From: Hyphomonadaceae bacterium
GTDB taxonomy: Bacteria; Pseudomonadota; Alphaproteobacteria; Caulobacterales; Hyphomonadaceae
Assembly: GCA_024742355.1 (NCBI GenBank)
Contig: JANSYM010000003.1
Span: 263,351-327,350 of the forward strand
Reading direction: 5' to 3'
DNA length: 64,000 nt
A program made the position numbers and the translations under genes. Below are positions 51,740-61,215 of the stretch, one piece after another. Positions within the stretch are counted from its first letter, which is position 1, and each line of letters opens with the position of its first letter. The notes beneath the pieces are model-generated. The model was not told the origin of the DNA. It saw only the letters and a program-made list of their open reading frames with translations, and ran no database searches.

Positions 51740-53043
51740 GCGTCGACCAGCTTTTTCAGTTCAGCCGCGATACCCTTCAAGGTTTCACGCATCCGCTTCA
51801 ATCCGCCGCCGCGGCCATTGTGAATGACCAGCTGTTTCCACGGCGCACCTTCAGGGTCCGGCGTTTTGACATTGAGATGCCCTGAGCGCGGGAGCGCGCT
51901 GCTGAGCAGAGCTCCGGCAAGGTCGAACCCTGCCTGGGCATTGAAGGTGCCATTGCGGGCGTCGGCTTCAAAATTGGATTGTTCCGACCGGCCGACCGCA
52001 TTGAACAGGATGGACAGATCCGGTCGTTTCTCATCGCTGATCTGCTCCCGCATCACCTGGTTGAGCAGCTTCACGCCGCGCAGAGAATAAACATCGGCAT
52101 GCATCGGCGCGAGGACGCGGTCCGCGGCTTCCAGAGCGCACCGGGTCAGGAAAGTCGCATTCGGATTGGTGTCGAACACGATCAAATCATATTCGCTGCG
52201 ATAATAGTCGATCATGCGCCGGAAATTCGAGCCAACCAGCGCCAGCGCTTCTGGCCCTTTGGCAAACGCATACTTTGAGATCTCAAACTGTCCCGAAATG
52301 AGATCAAAACGCCCGCTCGGCGCCTCTTCACCAGCCAGGATGTCGTGGGCGATCACATCGCGTTCGGCCGGTTCGAACGGTTCGGTATTGATCTCCGACC
52401 AGCTTTCAGACGGCGAGACAGTATCATAGGCGTGCAGGCGCGAGCGTTCGAATAGCGAGATCACGGATTTATCTCGCGCCGAGCTCGCATCAGCATGCTC
52501 CATGTCGAAAAAGGTCTGGGTGAGATTATATTGCGGATCGAGATCGATCAGCAGCATGCGTCCACCGAGACTCGCCTGCCAGGTGCCGAACACCTGGCTG
52601 CTGATAGTGGTCTTGCCGACACCGCCTTTCAGATTCATCACCGAAATGACGGGACAGCGGCGCTCATAACGATCCTTCACCTGCTGCACCAGGCGCTCCA
52701 GCGCGCCGTCATCGCTCAGAGAGTCGGTCAACTGGTCGGCGAGGAGCGTTTTGAACTGTTTTGACAGCCGCGCATTGTCCGCCCGGATCGGAAACAGTTT
52801 CAGGCCGCGCTCATGGGCGATCTCCAACTGTTCCTGAACCGCTTTCGAACGGATCGATGAGGCTGAGACCAGCACCACCATGCCAAATGCGTCATCAATC
52901 GCTTCCTTGACCGAGTCCGGCTCAAAATCCTTGCTTCCGGCCGGTGTATACCAGGTCGGAATCGAGGCGCGGCGCATGGCTTCATGCACTTGCAGAAGCG
53001 GATCTACATCACGATGACCGTGGGCAATAAAGAGTTGCGACAT
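51736..53043 (-). CDS. TIR-like domain fused to ParA/MinD-type ATPase
   Basis: 435 residues, two domains. Residues 1-90 look like a TIR domain: LFIAHGHRDVDPLLQVHEAMRRASIPTWY, SVKEAIDDAFGMVVLVSASSIRSK, QLEIAHERGLKLFPIRAD. In SKAVQEQLEIA (66-76) the position of the usual NADase Glu reads Gln72 by my alignment, with Glu71 and Glu74 beside it. After a linker, residues 130-435 are a ParA ATPase with deviant Walker A KGGVGKTT (139-146), Walker A' LIDLDPQ and Walker B LIVFDTNPN. No ParB or partition site is seen nearby. TIR domains sense or signal in immunity; a regulatory or defence role is inferred. I know of no well-studied protein of this design. Confidence 0.85.
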   Translation of the reverse strand: MSQLFIAHGHRDVDPLLQVHEAMRRASIPTWYTPAGSKDFEPDSVKEAIDDAFGMVVLVSASSIRSKAVQEQLEIAHERGLKLFPIRADNARLSKQFKTLLADQLTDSLSDDGALERLVQQVKDRYERRCPVISVMNLKGGVGKTTISSQVFGTWQASLGGRMLLIDLDPQYNLTQTFFDMEHADASSARDKSVISLFERSRLHAYDTVSPSESWSEINTEPFEPAERDVIAHDILAGEEAPSGRFDLISGQFEISKYAFAKGPEALALVGSNFRRMIDYYRSEYDLIVFDTNPNATFLTRCALEAADRVLAPMHADVYSLRGVKLLNQVMREQISDEKRPDLSILFNAVGRSEQSNFEADARNGTFNAQAGFDLAGALLSSALPRSGHLNVKTPDPEGAPWKQLVIHNGRGGGLKRMRETLKGIAAELKKLVDA

Positions 53044-53129
53044 TTACAAGGCATCCAACTGGGAGGTTTTGCGCTATTATCCGTATTCTTGGAGCGCCAC
53101 AATTTCATGTCATATCGGCAGGGTAAAGC

Positions 53130-53158
53130 TTGATTGTGTGACATTGCCTGTGCATAAA
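53130..53158 (+). promoter_or_regulatory. Candidate aroG promoter
   Basis: TTGATT (53130-53135), 17 bases, CATAAA (53153-53158), followed by AAGGAG before the DAHP synthase ATG. On the opposite strand a GATAAT (53081-53076) could serve the divergent TIR-ParA gene, whose ATG lacks a clear Shine-Dalgarno. Confidence 0.35.
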
Positions 53159-53180
53159 GCGCGACCTTAAGGAGAAGCCC

Positions 53181-54560
53181 ATGACCTGGACGCCAAGCAG
53201 CTGGCGCGCACGCCCGGCAAAGCACATCCCGGAAGACTATCCGGACCTCGCGCATCTGAAAGATGTCGAGCAGCGTCTGGCTGAGTTTCCGCCGCTCGTT
53301 TTTGCCGGTGAAGTCCGGACCCTGAAACAGCGTCTGGCGAGTGTCGCGGCCGGCGAGGCCTTCCTGCTGCAGGGCGGTGATTGCGCCGAGAGCTTCAAGG
53401 AGTTCAGCGCCGACAATATTCGCGACACGTTGCGCGTATTGCTGCAAATGGCGGTTGTTCTGACCTATGCGGCGTCCAAGCCCGTGGTCAAAGTCGGCCG
53501 CCTCGCAGGACAGTTCGGCAAGCCACGTTCTTCGCCGGTGGAAGAGATTGATGGCGTCACGCTGCCCTCCTATCGCGGCGATAATATCAATGGCATGGAC
53601 TTTACCGAAGGTTCGCGCAGGCCAGATCCAGAGCGTCTGATCCAGGCTTACTCGCAATCCGCATCGACCTTGAACCTGGTCCGCGCCTTCTCGCGTGGTG
53701 GCTATGCGGATCTCTCCAATGTTCACCAATGGATGCTCGGCTTTGTTGATCGCTCTCCCCTGGGCGAGCGCTACCGCAACATGGCTGACAAGATCAGCGA
53801 CGCGCTGGATTTCATGCGCGCATGTGGGGTGACCTCTCAGGAAGTCCCGCAAATGGCACAGGTTGAGGTCTACACCTCGCATGAAGCGCTGTTGCTTGGC
53901 TATGAAGAGGCGATGACGCGGATCGATTCCACGTCAGGCGACTGGTATGACACTTCAGCTCACATGCTGTGGATCGGCCACCGCACGCGTCAGGTCGATC
54001 ACGCGCATGTTGAGTTCTGCAAAGGCGTCAAAAACCCGATCGGCATGAAATGTGGCCCTGGCCTCGAGGCAGATGAGTTGCTGCGCATCATCGATACGCT
54101 CAACCCGGACAATGAAGCTGGCCGGATCACGCTGATTTCGCGTTTCGGCGCGGAAGGGGTTGCTGACGGTCTTGCCCCGCTCGCCAAGGCGGTGAAGGAA
54201 AGCGGGCGCACTGTTGTCTGGTCTTGCGACCCGATGCACGGCAATACGCTAAAAACCGAGTCTGGCTACAAGACCCGCCCGGTTGATCATATACTCGCCG
54301 AAGTGCGCGGCTTTATCGACGTGCTCAATGCCGAGGGCTGTGTGCCGGGCGGTGTGCATTTCGAAATGACTGGCCAGGATGTCACTGAGTGTATTGGCGG
54401 CGCGCAGGCGATTTCAGAAGCCGACCTGTCATCAAGATATCACACTCATTGTGATCCTCGCCTAAATGGCGAACAAGCTCTTGAACTTGCCTTCCTGATC
54501 GCCGAGAAGCTCCTGGAGATTAAGGACGTTTCCACCATGCCATCACGTGTAGCCGGATAA
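53181..54560 (+). CDS. aroG: Class II (plant-type) 3-deoxy-7-phosphoheptulonate synthase
   Basis: 459 residues, condensing PEP and erythrose-4-phosphate, the first step of the shikimate pathway. Class II hallmarks: [26 protein letters not shown] (metal-binding Cys), [16 protein letters not shown] and [28 protein letters not shown]. The unrelated E. coli-type class I enzyme is not present. AAGGAG precedes the ATG. A MATE exporter follows after 15 bases. Confidence 0.96.
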   Translation: MTWTPSSWRARPAKHIPEDYPDLAHLKDVEQRLAEFPPLVFAGEVRTLKQRLASVAAGEAFLLQGGDCAESFKEFSADNIRDTLRVLLQMAVVLTYAASKPVVKVGRLAGQFGKPRSSPVEEIDGVTLPSYRGDNINGMDFTEGSRRPDPERLIQAYSQSASTLNLVRAFSRGGYADLSNVHQWMLGFVDRSPLGERYRNMADKISDALDFMRACGVTSQEVPQMAQVEVYTSHEALLLGYEEAMTRIDSTSGDWYDTSAHMLWIGHRTRQVDHAHVEFCKGVKNPIGMKCGPGLEADELLRIIDTLNPDNEAGRITLISRFGAEGVADGLAPLAKAVKESGRTVVWSCDPMHGNTLKTESGYKTRPVDHILAEVRGFIDVLNAEGCVPGGVHFEMTGQDVTECIGGAQAISEADLSSRYHTHCDPRLNGEQALELAFLIAEKLLEIKDVSTMPSRVAG

Positions 54561-54575
54561 ACAGGACGTTTGACC

Positions 54576-55994
54576 ATGACCCAGCGGGCATGGCCCGCCT
54601 GGGCGCGGGCCTCTGAAATTCTAGACCTTTTGCGGCTGTCAGGACCGATTGCGATCTCACGCCTGTCGTGGATGTTGATGGGCCTGACGGATGCGATCGT
54701 GCTCGGCCAGGTCAAAGGTCAGGAGCACGAGCTCGCTTTTATCCTGAATTCCTGGCTGCCGATCGGGGTGACGCTCGGCTTCGGCATGGGCATCCTGCTC
54801 GGTGTACAGGTGCTGACCTCGGAACTGGTCGGGCGGCATGAGGAACACATGTCCGGCCGGATCTTCCGGCGCGGAATGGGCTGGGCTGTGCTGATCGGGA
54901 TTGCCGTCACCGCCATCGTTTACCTGATCGCTGCGCCACTGTTTGATTTGCTATTCGTGCAGATCAATCCGAACGAGAATATTAGCGCTTCGATGACGCC
55001 GGATGAATTTGCGTCAGAGACAGCCCTGATCACCCAGATCCTGTCGCTCAGCTTGCTGGGCTTCATGATCTCGACTGTGTGCAGCTACTATCTGGAGGCG
55101 CTGCGTCGCCCGCTGATCGTCACGATCACGTCTTACCTGGGCGTCGGCGTGAACCTGGTGATCGACCTTGCATTCGTGCTCGGATGGTGGGGCATGCCGC
55201 AAATGGGCGGCGAAGGCGTCGCCTGGGCGACGGTTGGCTCGCGCTGGGCGATTACGTTCGCGCTGATTGGCTTTGTGATCTGGCTGACACCGGCCTTGAA
55301 GCCATCTGAACCAGGCCCTGAAGACGAAGGGACGCGCCAGATGACTGTGGGCGGCGGCACGGCGATCTCGAATGTTGCGGAGTGGGGCGGGTTCAACCTG
55401 ACCTATACAATCGCGGCCTTTGTCAGCGTCGCCGTCAATGCCGTCTATGGCTATTCCGTACAGATCATGGGCTTCTGTTTCATGTTCTTCCTCGGCATTG
55501 GCACCGCAACCAGTGTGCGCGTGGCCGAACATGTCGGGCGCGGCGATCTGCAAGGCGTCAAGGATGCGTCCCGTCTCGGGGTAGCGGCGACATTCGTGCT
55601 CGGCACGATGCTGGCTTTGCTGATCTATGCGTTCAAGGACGGCGTCGCGCTACTGCTGGTCAATTCAGAGGCGAGCATTGATGGCACCATGTTGGCGCCC
55701 GCGATTGCGGCGATGCTTATCTATGCCGCGCTGGCGACGACCTTTGACGGATTGCAGGCGACGGCCTCGATGGCGCTGCGAGCACAAGGCGTCGTCTGGC
55801 TGCCATCTGCCATCCACATCGCATCCTTCTTCGCGCTGATGATTCCGCTTTGCTACATCATGGCGGTGACCATGGGGCGCGGCGTGCAGGGCATGATGGA
55901 AGCTGTGACGATTACCCTGCTGGTTGCCGGTGGTTTGCAATGGGCATTGCTGGAATGGAAAACGGCGTGCCGCGAAGTGCGACACGCCGTTTAA
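54576..55994 (+). CDS. MATE-family efflux transporter
   Basis: 472 residues with about 12 TM helices in two six-helix bundles; start region RLSGPIAISRLSWMLMGLTDAIVLGQVKG and HxGRGDLQGVKDASRLG segment fit the MATE (NorM/DinF) family that exports cations or drugs with Na+ or H+. The start is ATG 54576; a TTG two codons before is less likely. Closely follows aroG. Specificity unknown. Confidence 0.92.
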   Translation: MTQRAWPAWARASEILDLLRLSGPIAISRLSWMLMGLTDAIVLGQVKGQEHELAFILNSWLPIGVTLGFGMGILLGVQVLTSELVGRHEEHMSGRIFRRGMGWAVLIGIAVTAIVYLIAAPLFDLLFVQINPNENISASMTPDEFASETALITQILSLSLLGFMISTVCSYYLEALRRPLIVTITSYLGVGVNLVIDLAFVLGWWGMPQMGGEGVAWATVGSRWAITFALIGFVIWLTPALKPSEPGPEDEGTRQMTVGGGTAISNVAEWGGFNLTYTIAAFVSVAVNAVYGYSVQIMGFCFMFFLGIGTATSVRVAEHVGRGDLQGVKDASRLGVAATFVLGTMLALLIYAFKDGVALLLVNSEASIDGTMLAPAIAAMLIYAALATTFDGLQATASMALRAQGVVWLPSAIHIASFFALMIPLCYIMAVTMGRGVQGMMEAVTITLLVAGGLQWALLEWKTACREVRHAV

Positions 55995-55995
55995 T
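55960..55995. terminator. Terminator-like hairpin at the end of the MATE gene
   Basis: AAACGGCGTG (55960-55969) and CACGCCGTTT (55983-55992): 10 perfect pairs, including the last codons of the MATE gene. The minus strand reads GTTTTCC after it, so it could end both the MATE transcript and the convergent HU transcript. Confidence 0.6.
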
Positions 55996-56018
55996 AAGGA
56001 TCGCTTTCGCGAGTGACC

Positions 56019-56285
56019 TTAGATGTCTTTCAGAGCGGAAGCCGGTCTGAAAGCCGCAGAGGTTTTCTCTTTGATCTGGATGGTCTCGCCAGTCGCAGGG
56101 TTGCGACCTTCACGTGCGCCGCGAGTTTTCGCGACGAAAGTTCCGAAACCGGCAATAGCCACAGAGTCACGGCTCTTCACCGCGCCTGAGATTGAATCAA
56201 AGACAGCGTCCACGGCACGGCCAGCATCGGCCTGAGACATGTCTGCTGCTTCTGCAACTGCTTTGGTCAGTTCACCCTTGTTCAT
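56019..56285 (-). CDS. hup: DNA-binding protein HU
   Basis: 88-residue histone-like protein (MNKGELTKAVAEAADMSQADAGRAVDAVF, GFGTFVAKTRGAREGRNPATGE), binding and bending DNA as a dimer. AGGGAGAG before the ATG fixes the start at 56285. Usually highly expressed; the 105-base upstream gap contains its promoter, though only an inverted repeat was picked out there. Confidence 0.97.
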   Translation of the reverse strand: MNKGELTKAVAEAADMSQADAGRAVDAVFDSISGAVKSRDSVAIAGFGTFVAKTRGAREGRNPATGETIQIKEKTSAAFRPASALKDI

Positions 56286-56353
56286 TGGGCTCTCCCTTAG
56301 TTCAACGGCCCTAGTTGCCGTTGAGGGCATTGTTCATGATTCGAATGGGCCGT

Positions 56354-56386
56354 GAATCCCGTAAACCCAATAAATACGGGGGATTC
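56354..56386. repeat. Inverted repeat upstream of hup
   Basis: GAATCCCGTA (56354-56363) and TACGGGGGATTC (56375-56386): ten pairs with a 2-base bulge, between the hup gene and the stop of the following minus-strand gene. Without T-run, so either an operator-like site for hup or a weak terminator of the gene upstream. Confidence 0.4.
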
Positions 56387-56390
56387 AGCG

Positions 56391-57305
56391 TTATTTTGCT
56401 AAAATCCACCCTTCTTCGGCGATAATTCTGTGTTTTTCTCTACCAGAAATTGAATCGGGGGAATCGAAGGCGCCACCGAGGATTCCGGCCGAATCGAGCG
56501 ATTCGAGGCGTTCTGAGAGCGTTCTGACTTGCGCCTGATCGAGGATTTCTCCGGATTTGGGCGCCACTGGAACCGTGCTGGGATAGACTTCAGCGAGGAT
56601 ACAGGATGTGTTTTCGAGGCTTTTCGCGGTGAATTCGGCGAGTCCCGTTTCAAATGGCCAGAGCTGCGCGCCAGGAATTTGATCGCGCAATTCGGCGACC
56701 GTGGCGATCCCGAGCAACGACTGAGACCCGACTGCACCTGCGCCAACCAATTGCCAAACGGATTTCGGATACGCCTTGAACGTCGATCTGATCCACGCTT
56801 CGGCAAGGCGGTGCTCGTGCAATGAGTCAGGAGAAGAGAAGTCGCCCTTGCGCGCGGACAATGTCTCTGACGCCCGGGACGCAGGCGCGCCCCAGAATGG
56901 ATGCGCGCGTCCGGTCATGGCTGCGTTCAATTCGGCGGCGAGATCGAACCGCGTATTGGAATTGTCTTCGCGCTCGGCGATGTTGCGCGCGAGATAGTCA
57001 TGCATCGCGCGCCAGGGTGGGGCAGCGCTGACATCCAGCCCAATCGCCTCGGCCGTGCCTGCGGGATAGCCCATGGCAAAATCGAACCCGATGAGGACAC
57101 GTTGTCCACGGCTGATGCAGTCTTCGGCCAGCGCAAGAACACGCCGCCGCGCCGCCAGTCGCGTGTGCGGGTTCTCACTTGTGAATGATGAAATGCCATC
57201 AGCAGTGCGGGTGCGGACGCCGATCCAGATCGAGTTTGCACCTGAAACAGGTCTCGCCGCAGCACTCCAGTCGACGATGATATAGGCGTCGAAGAGCGGT
57301 GCCAT
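56391..57305 (-). CDS. Uncharacterised DUF429-like protein
   Basis: 304 residues, cytoplasmic. Starts MAPLFDAYIIVDWSAAARP, with a DWS motif and alternating strands (VLIGFDFAMGYP) that recall the RNase H-like DUF429 fold, seen in some predicted nucleases and molybdopterin/cobalamin-annotated proteins; Asp12 and Asp75-region acidic residues could form a site. I do not assign a function. Runs in a minus-strand group with the next gene (3 bases apart). Confidence 0.7.
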   Translation of the reverse strand: MAPLFDAYIIVDWSAAARPVSGANSIWIGVRTRTADGISSFTSENPHTRLAARRRVLALAEDCISRGQRVLIGFDFAMGYPAGTAEAIGLDVSAAPPWRAMHDYLARNIAEREDNSNTRFDLAAELNAAMTGRAHPFWGAPASRASETLSARKGDFSSPDSLHEHRLAEAWIRSTFKAYPKSVWQLVGAGAVGSQSLLGIATVAELRDQIPGAQLWPFETGLAEFTAKSLENTSCILAEVYPSTVPVAPKSGEILDQAQVRTLSERLESLDSAGILGGAFDSPDSISGREKHRIIAEEGWILAK

Positions 57306-57308
57306 CGA

Positions 57309-57896
57309 CTAGAATACGACGTCAGCGATGGGCTCGAGGCGTTTGCAAATGTCTTCGGTTTTTGCGTGCTCGGCCTGGATGGCATTCAACGCGCCTTCGC
57401 GCCGCTCCCGCAAGGATTCCAGTTCTTGTTCGAGAATGTTCTGTTTGGCCTCGGTCAGGGCTTCGGCGTGCTTGAGTTCTTTCTCAAGCTCAGCGATTTC
57501 ACGGGAGTCTTCGTTCAGCGCCACGAGAGGCACCATCTCGGTGAGGAAGTGAACATGAATATCCTGCCGCAAGACGGTGTCGCGCAATTCGAACAGGCGT
57601 TCGCGATTGCGCTCATAGATCGCCGCTTCGTTAAGCGCCGTACGAAACAGCCGGACGCTAACCGCGCCCCAGCGATCGCCGATCTCCAGCGACGCAAACG
57701 CGCGATCGAGAACGCGATCGACCGAGGCCAGGATCTCTCCGAAGAACCGCGCCGCATCGCGTTCCTTGCGCTTCTGGCCCAGCCGATCCTGGACCAGCTC
57801 TGCCACCATAGCGCCGCCCGTCGCCAGGACTGCACCGACAATCACCGCCAGCAATGTGTCGAGATTGTCGATATAGTCGAAAACGGACTGGCGCAT
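57309..57896 (-). CDS. Membrane-anchored coiled-coil protein, unknown
   Basis: 195 residues: one N-terminal TM helix (about 14-34, LLAVIVGAVLATGGAMVAELV), a mid region (DRVLDRAFASLEIGDRWGAVSVR) and a long E/L/A-rich coiled coil (about 125-180). No known family. Preceded on the same strand by the MDR oxidoreductase (26 bases) and followed by the DUF429-like gene; a shared transcript is likely. Confidence 0.65.
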   Translation of the reverse strand: MRQSVFDYIDNLDTLLAVIVGAVLATGGAMVAELVQDRLGQKRKERDAARFFGEILASVDRVLDRAFASLEIGDRWGAVSVRLFRTALNEAAIYERNRERLFELRDTVLRQDIHVHFLTEMVPLVALNEDSREIAELEKELKHAEALTEAKQNILEQELESLRERREGALNAIQAEHAKTEDICKRLEPIADVVF

Positions 57897-57922
57897 GGGC
57901 GGCGGACTTTCTCAGAGGCGTC

Positions 57923-58948
57923 TTAGCTCAGCTTGACCAGCATCTTGCCGGTATTCTTGCCCGAGAACAGACCCATGAACGCATTCGGGGCGTTCTCGAC
58001 ACCTTCCATGACCGTCTCTTCGAACTTCATTTGCCCGCCAGTGATCCAGGTCACCATATCGCGCTGGAAGTCTGGCAACATGTCGGCATGGGTGGAAACA
58101 ATGAACCCACGAATCTGCAGCTGTTTTCCAACAATCTGAATGACATTGTTCGGGCCAGGGCGCGGCTCGGTGTCATTATATTGAGAGATCATGCCGCAAA
58201 TCGCCATGCGGGCGAACGGGCGCGCGCATTCGATCGCAGCCTGGAAGTGATCGCCGCCGACATTGTCGAAATAGACATCGATGCCTTTCGGGGCGGCTGC
58301 ACGAAGCGCTGCAAGCAAGCCGTCATAATCGCCAGCCGCGCGGTAATCCACGCATTCGTCGGCGCCAAGTGATTTCACGAGATTGCACTTTTCAGTCCCG
58401 CCTGCAGACCCGATCACGGTGCAGCCTTTGATCTTGGCGATCTGAACAACCGCAGATCCAACAGCGCCCGCTGCGCCAGAGACGAAGACGACATCGCCTT
58501 CTTTCAGCTCGGCCACGCGCAGGATACCGGCATAGGCGGTCAGGCCTGGCATGCCCGCAATGCCGAGAAATGCGCTGTCTGGCAGGCCGGTATCGCCTGG
58601 CAGTTTCTGGGCCATTACCGCTTCCGGTGCTGCCGTCCAGGCTTCGCGCCAGCCCGCCATGGATTGCACCAGGTCGCCTTCGGCATAGTCAGGGTGATTT
58701 GAGGCTGTCACGCGGCCAACCGCGCCGCCTTGCAACACTTCGCCAATCTGGAAGGGCGGGACATAGCTTTCGCGGTCATACATCCGACCGCGCATATACG
58801 GGTCCACGGACATCCATGAATTGCGCACCTGGATCTGACCTGCGCCAGGCTCAGGGGCGTCATTGGAAACCATGGCAAAATCATCGGCTTGCGGTTCGCC
58901 CACCGGGCGTTTCGCGAGGGTCCAGTCTTGAGATGTGATCGTCGGCAT
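57923..58948 (-). CDS. Zinc-independent MDR NADP-dependent oxidoreductase
   Basis: 341 residues, leukotriene B4 dehydrogenase/curcumin reductase-type medium-chain reductase: N-terminal DWTLAKRPVGEP, NSWMSVDPYMRGRMYD, Rossmann VFVSGAAGAVGSAVVQIAKIKGCTVIGSAGG and VDVYFDNVGGDHFQAAI. No structural zinc Cys cluster. Reduces alpha,beta-unsaturated ketones or aldehydes in relatives. Start MPTITSQDW at 58948. Confidence 0.92.
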   Translation of the reverse strand: MPTITSQDWTLAKRPVGEPQADDFAMVSNDAPEPGAGQIQVRNSWMSVDPYMRGRMYDRESYVPPFQIGEVLQGGAVGRVTASNHPDYAEGDLVQSMAGWREAWTAAPEAVMAQKLPGDTGLPDSAFLGIAGMPGLTAYAGILRVAELKEGDVVFVSGAAGAVGSAVVQIAKIKGCTVIGSAGGTEKCNLVKSLGADECVDYRAAGDYDGLLAALRAAAPKGIDVYFDNVGGDHFQAAIECARPFARMAICGMISQYNDTEPRPGPNNVIQIVGKQLQIRGFIVSTHADMLPDFQRDMVTWITGGQMKFEETVMEGVENAPNAFMGLFSGKNTGKMLVKLS

Positions 58949-59116
58949 AAGTCAGTCCTTCTGTGCTCTTCCTGTTCCTATCTGGACGCTTACGCGCGGG
59001 AAGCAAAGAGGGGGCTTGTAAGAATCCGCAATGCCTTTTGATGGCGTGAACAGACATGTTCAGTTGCGTGTCGACACATCTAAATGCGATGAGCGGCTCC
59101 AGAGTGGAGTGGATTC

Positions 59117-60034
59117 ATGGCAATTTTGAAGACCGGCCTCATCGGCGCCGGCGTCTTTGGCGGCTATCACGCGGGCAAGATTGCGGCGTCTGACCGCACG
59201 GAATTTGTCGGCCTGTTTGACCCGGACGCAGCCCGCTGCGCGGACCTTGCGGCGAAACACGGCGTCGAGGCCTTTGCGAGCCAGGCGGACCTGTTCGCAG
59301 CGGCGGATGCTGTCATCGTCGCCTGCCCGGCGACCTATCATGAAGCGGTTGTCCGCAGCGCGCTCGAAGCCGGATGCCATGTCATGGTCGAAAAACCCCT
59401 GGCGCTCACGGGCCACGCCGCTGATCAATTGGCGAGCCTCGCCGACGATAAGGGCCTGACCCTGCAGGTCGGACACCAGGAGCGGTTCGTGCTCGAGGCG
59501 ATGGGCCTGTTTGATATTCCTGAAACCCCGATCCGGATTGAAGCCTGGCGCATGGGGCCGCCGGCCCCGGATGGCCGCGCTGGCGACGTCTCTGTCATCT
59601 GGGACCTGATGACCCATGATCTCGACATGGTTGGCAAGCTGATGGGCCCGGCTTTGAGCGTCGAAGCCACGGGCCGCAGCGCGCATACCGACCATATTGA
59701 TGAGTCTACCGCGCAGCTCGCGTTTGCCGTGGGGCAAGCTGAAGTAACGGCCAGCCGCTGCCACACTGAGCGCGACCGCCGCATGGTCCTGACCTATCCG
59801 TCGGGCAGTATCGCGATCAATTTCCTGACCCGCGAAATCGACAATTCAACCCCGTTTGAAATCAAGGTCGACGTCTCTGACAGTCTGCCGGACCCGCTTG
59901 GCGCTGCCGACGAAGCTTTCTTCGCTGCCGCGCTTGGTGAACGCAGCTGCGCGGTCCCGGGCCGCGAGGCCGCGCTTGCTGTCCACATGGCCGAACAGTC
60001 CGAACTTTCAGCCCTTCACACGATCGGAGCTTAA
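59117..60034 (+). CDS. Gfo/Idh/MocA-family oxidoreductase
   Basis: 305 residues, NAD(P)-dependent sugar dehydrogenase fold. Rossmann LIGAGVFGGYHAGKIAA, EKPLAL motif (catalytic Lys) and the C-terminal domain WRMGPPAPDGRAGDVSVIWDLMTHDLDM (His in the active region). Together with the DegT aminotransferase three bases downstream, it resembles the WbpB/WbpE-like pair that oxidises and aminates a UDP-sugar to a 3-amino sugar for surface glycans. GGAG seven bases before the ATG. Substrate is inferred only from the pairing. Confidence 0.9.
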   Translation: MAILKTGLIGAGVFGGYHAGKIAASDRTEFVGLFDPDAARCADLAAKHGVEAFASQADLFAAADAVIVACPATYHEAVVRSALEAGCHVMVEKPLALTGHAADQLASLADDKGLTLQVGHQERFVLEAMGLFDIPETPIRIEAWRMGPPAPDGRAGDVSVIWDLMTHDLDMVGKLMGPALSVEATGRSAHTDHIDESTAQLAFAVGQAEVTASRCHTERDRRMVLTYPSGSIAINFLTREIDNSTPFEIKVDVSDSLPDPLGAADEAFFAAALGERSCAVPGREAALAVHMAEQSELSALHTIGA

Positions 60035-60037
60035 TCC

Positions 60038-61210
60038 ATGGCCTATGCCCCCACTGCGTCTACCGCCCTGATCGAGCTTCCAGCCGATGCTCCGATCCAG
60101 TTGTTTGATCTGAAAACCCAACAAGCCTCCATTCGCCCGGCTTTGGAAAAACGCTGGACCGATATCCTCGATCATGGCCGTTTCATTGGCGGTCCCGAAG
60201 TGACCGAGTGCGAAGCCAAGCTTGCCGAGTTTACCGGCGCCGCAGACGTCGTCGCGGTTGGGTCCGGCACGCAGGCGCTGGTCATGCCGCTGCTGGCCAT
60301 GGGCATTGCCGAAGGCGACGCCGTGTTCATGCCGGGCTTTACCTATAATGCAACGGCAAACGCGGTCCTGCTATCAGGCGGCTATCCAGTCCTCGTCGAT
60401 ATCGACCCGCGTACGTTCAACATGGACCCGGCGGACCTCGCGCGAAAAATTGATGCCGTGAAGGCGGAAGGACGCCTCACACCGCGCGCCATCATGCCGG
60501 TCGATCTGTACGGCCTGCCGGCCGACTATACCGCCATCCAGGCAGTCGCTGACGCCCACGACCTCCGCGTTATTGCCGATGGTGCGCAGGCATTTGGCGG
60601 TAAGGATAATGGCCGCTGGGTCGGCAATATCGCAGAGATCACAGCAACCAGTTTCTATCCGACCAAGACGCTTGGCGGCTATGGCGATGGCGGCGCGATC
60701 CTGTGTCAGGATCCAGATTTCGCCGACCGCATGCGCTCCATCCGTTGGCACGGCACCGGCGACAATCGCAAGGAATCGGTCCGCGTCGGGATCAATGGCC
60801 GTTGTGACTCGATCCAGTGTGCCGTGGTGTCGGAGAAGCTCGGCCTGTTCGAGGACGAGCGCGCCCGCCGGATCGCGGCGGCTGAGATCTACAATCAGCG
60901 CCTCGGCAATGTGGTTGGCCTGCAGGAGACGCTGGATGGCCAGGAAAACGGCTATGGCCTGTACACGGTGCGCGTGCCCAATCGCGATGCGGTCCGGGCG
61001 GCGCTGTCCGAACAGGGCGTGCCGAGCGGGATCTATTATGACATGGCGATCCACCAGATGCCGGCCTTCGCGCACCTGTGTGAACCAGGCAGCTTGCCGG
61101 AATGTGAGAAGGCAGCAGTCGAGTCGCTCAGCTTGCCGATGCATCCTTACATGTCTGAAGCGCAAGTACACAAAGTCTGCGATGTGTTGACGGCTGTCGT
61201 CGCGGGCTAA
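60038..61210 (+). CDS. DegT/DnrJ/EryC1 sugar aminotransferase
   Basis: 390 residues, PLP enzyme. QLFDLKTQQASIRPALEKRW start, GSGTQALVMPLLAMGI (cofactor phosphate), and the Schiff-base Lys in SFYPTKTLGGYGDGGAIL. WbpE/PseC-like nucleotide-sugar aminotransferase acting after the preceding dehydrogenase. Upstream gene overlaps in transcription and ends 3 bases away. Probably surface polysaccharide or glycoprotein amino-sugar synthesis. Confidence 0.93.
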   Translation: MAYAPTASTALIELPADAPIQLFDLKTQQASIRPALEKRWTDILDHGRFIGGPEVTECEAKLAEFTGAADVVAVGSGTQALVMPLLAMGIAEGDAVFMPGFTYNATANAVLLSGGYPVLVDIDPRTFNMDPADLARKIDAVKAEGRLTPRAIMPVDLYGLPADYTAIQAVADAHDLRVIADGAQAFGGKDNGRWVGNIAEITATSFYPTKTLGGYGDGGAILCQDPDFADRMRSIRWHGTGDNRKESVRVGINGRCDSIQCAVVSEKLGLFEDERARRIAAAEIYNQRLGNVVGLQETLDGQENGYGLYTVRVPNRDAVRAALSEQGVPSGIYYDMAIHQMPAFAHLCEPGSLPECEKAAVESLSLPMHPYMSEAQVHKVCDVLTAVVAG

Positions 61211-61215
61211 ACCGC

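Noticed and set aside
51736-53043. Plasmid partition locus
   Set aside because: ParA alone is present, with no ParB gene, iterated parS sites or replication genes in the neighbourhood, and the N-terminal domain is TIR-like.
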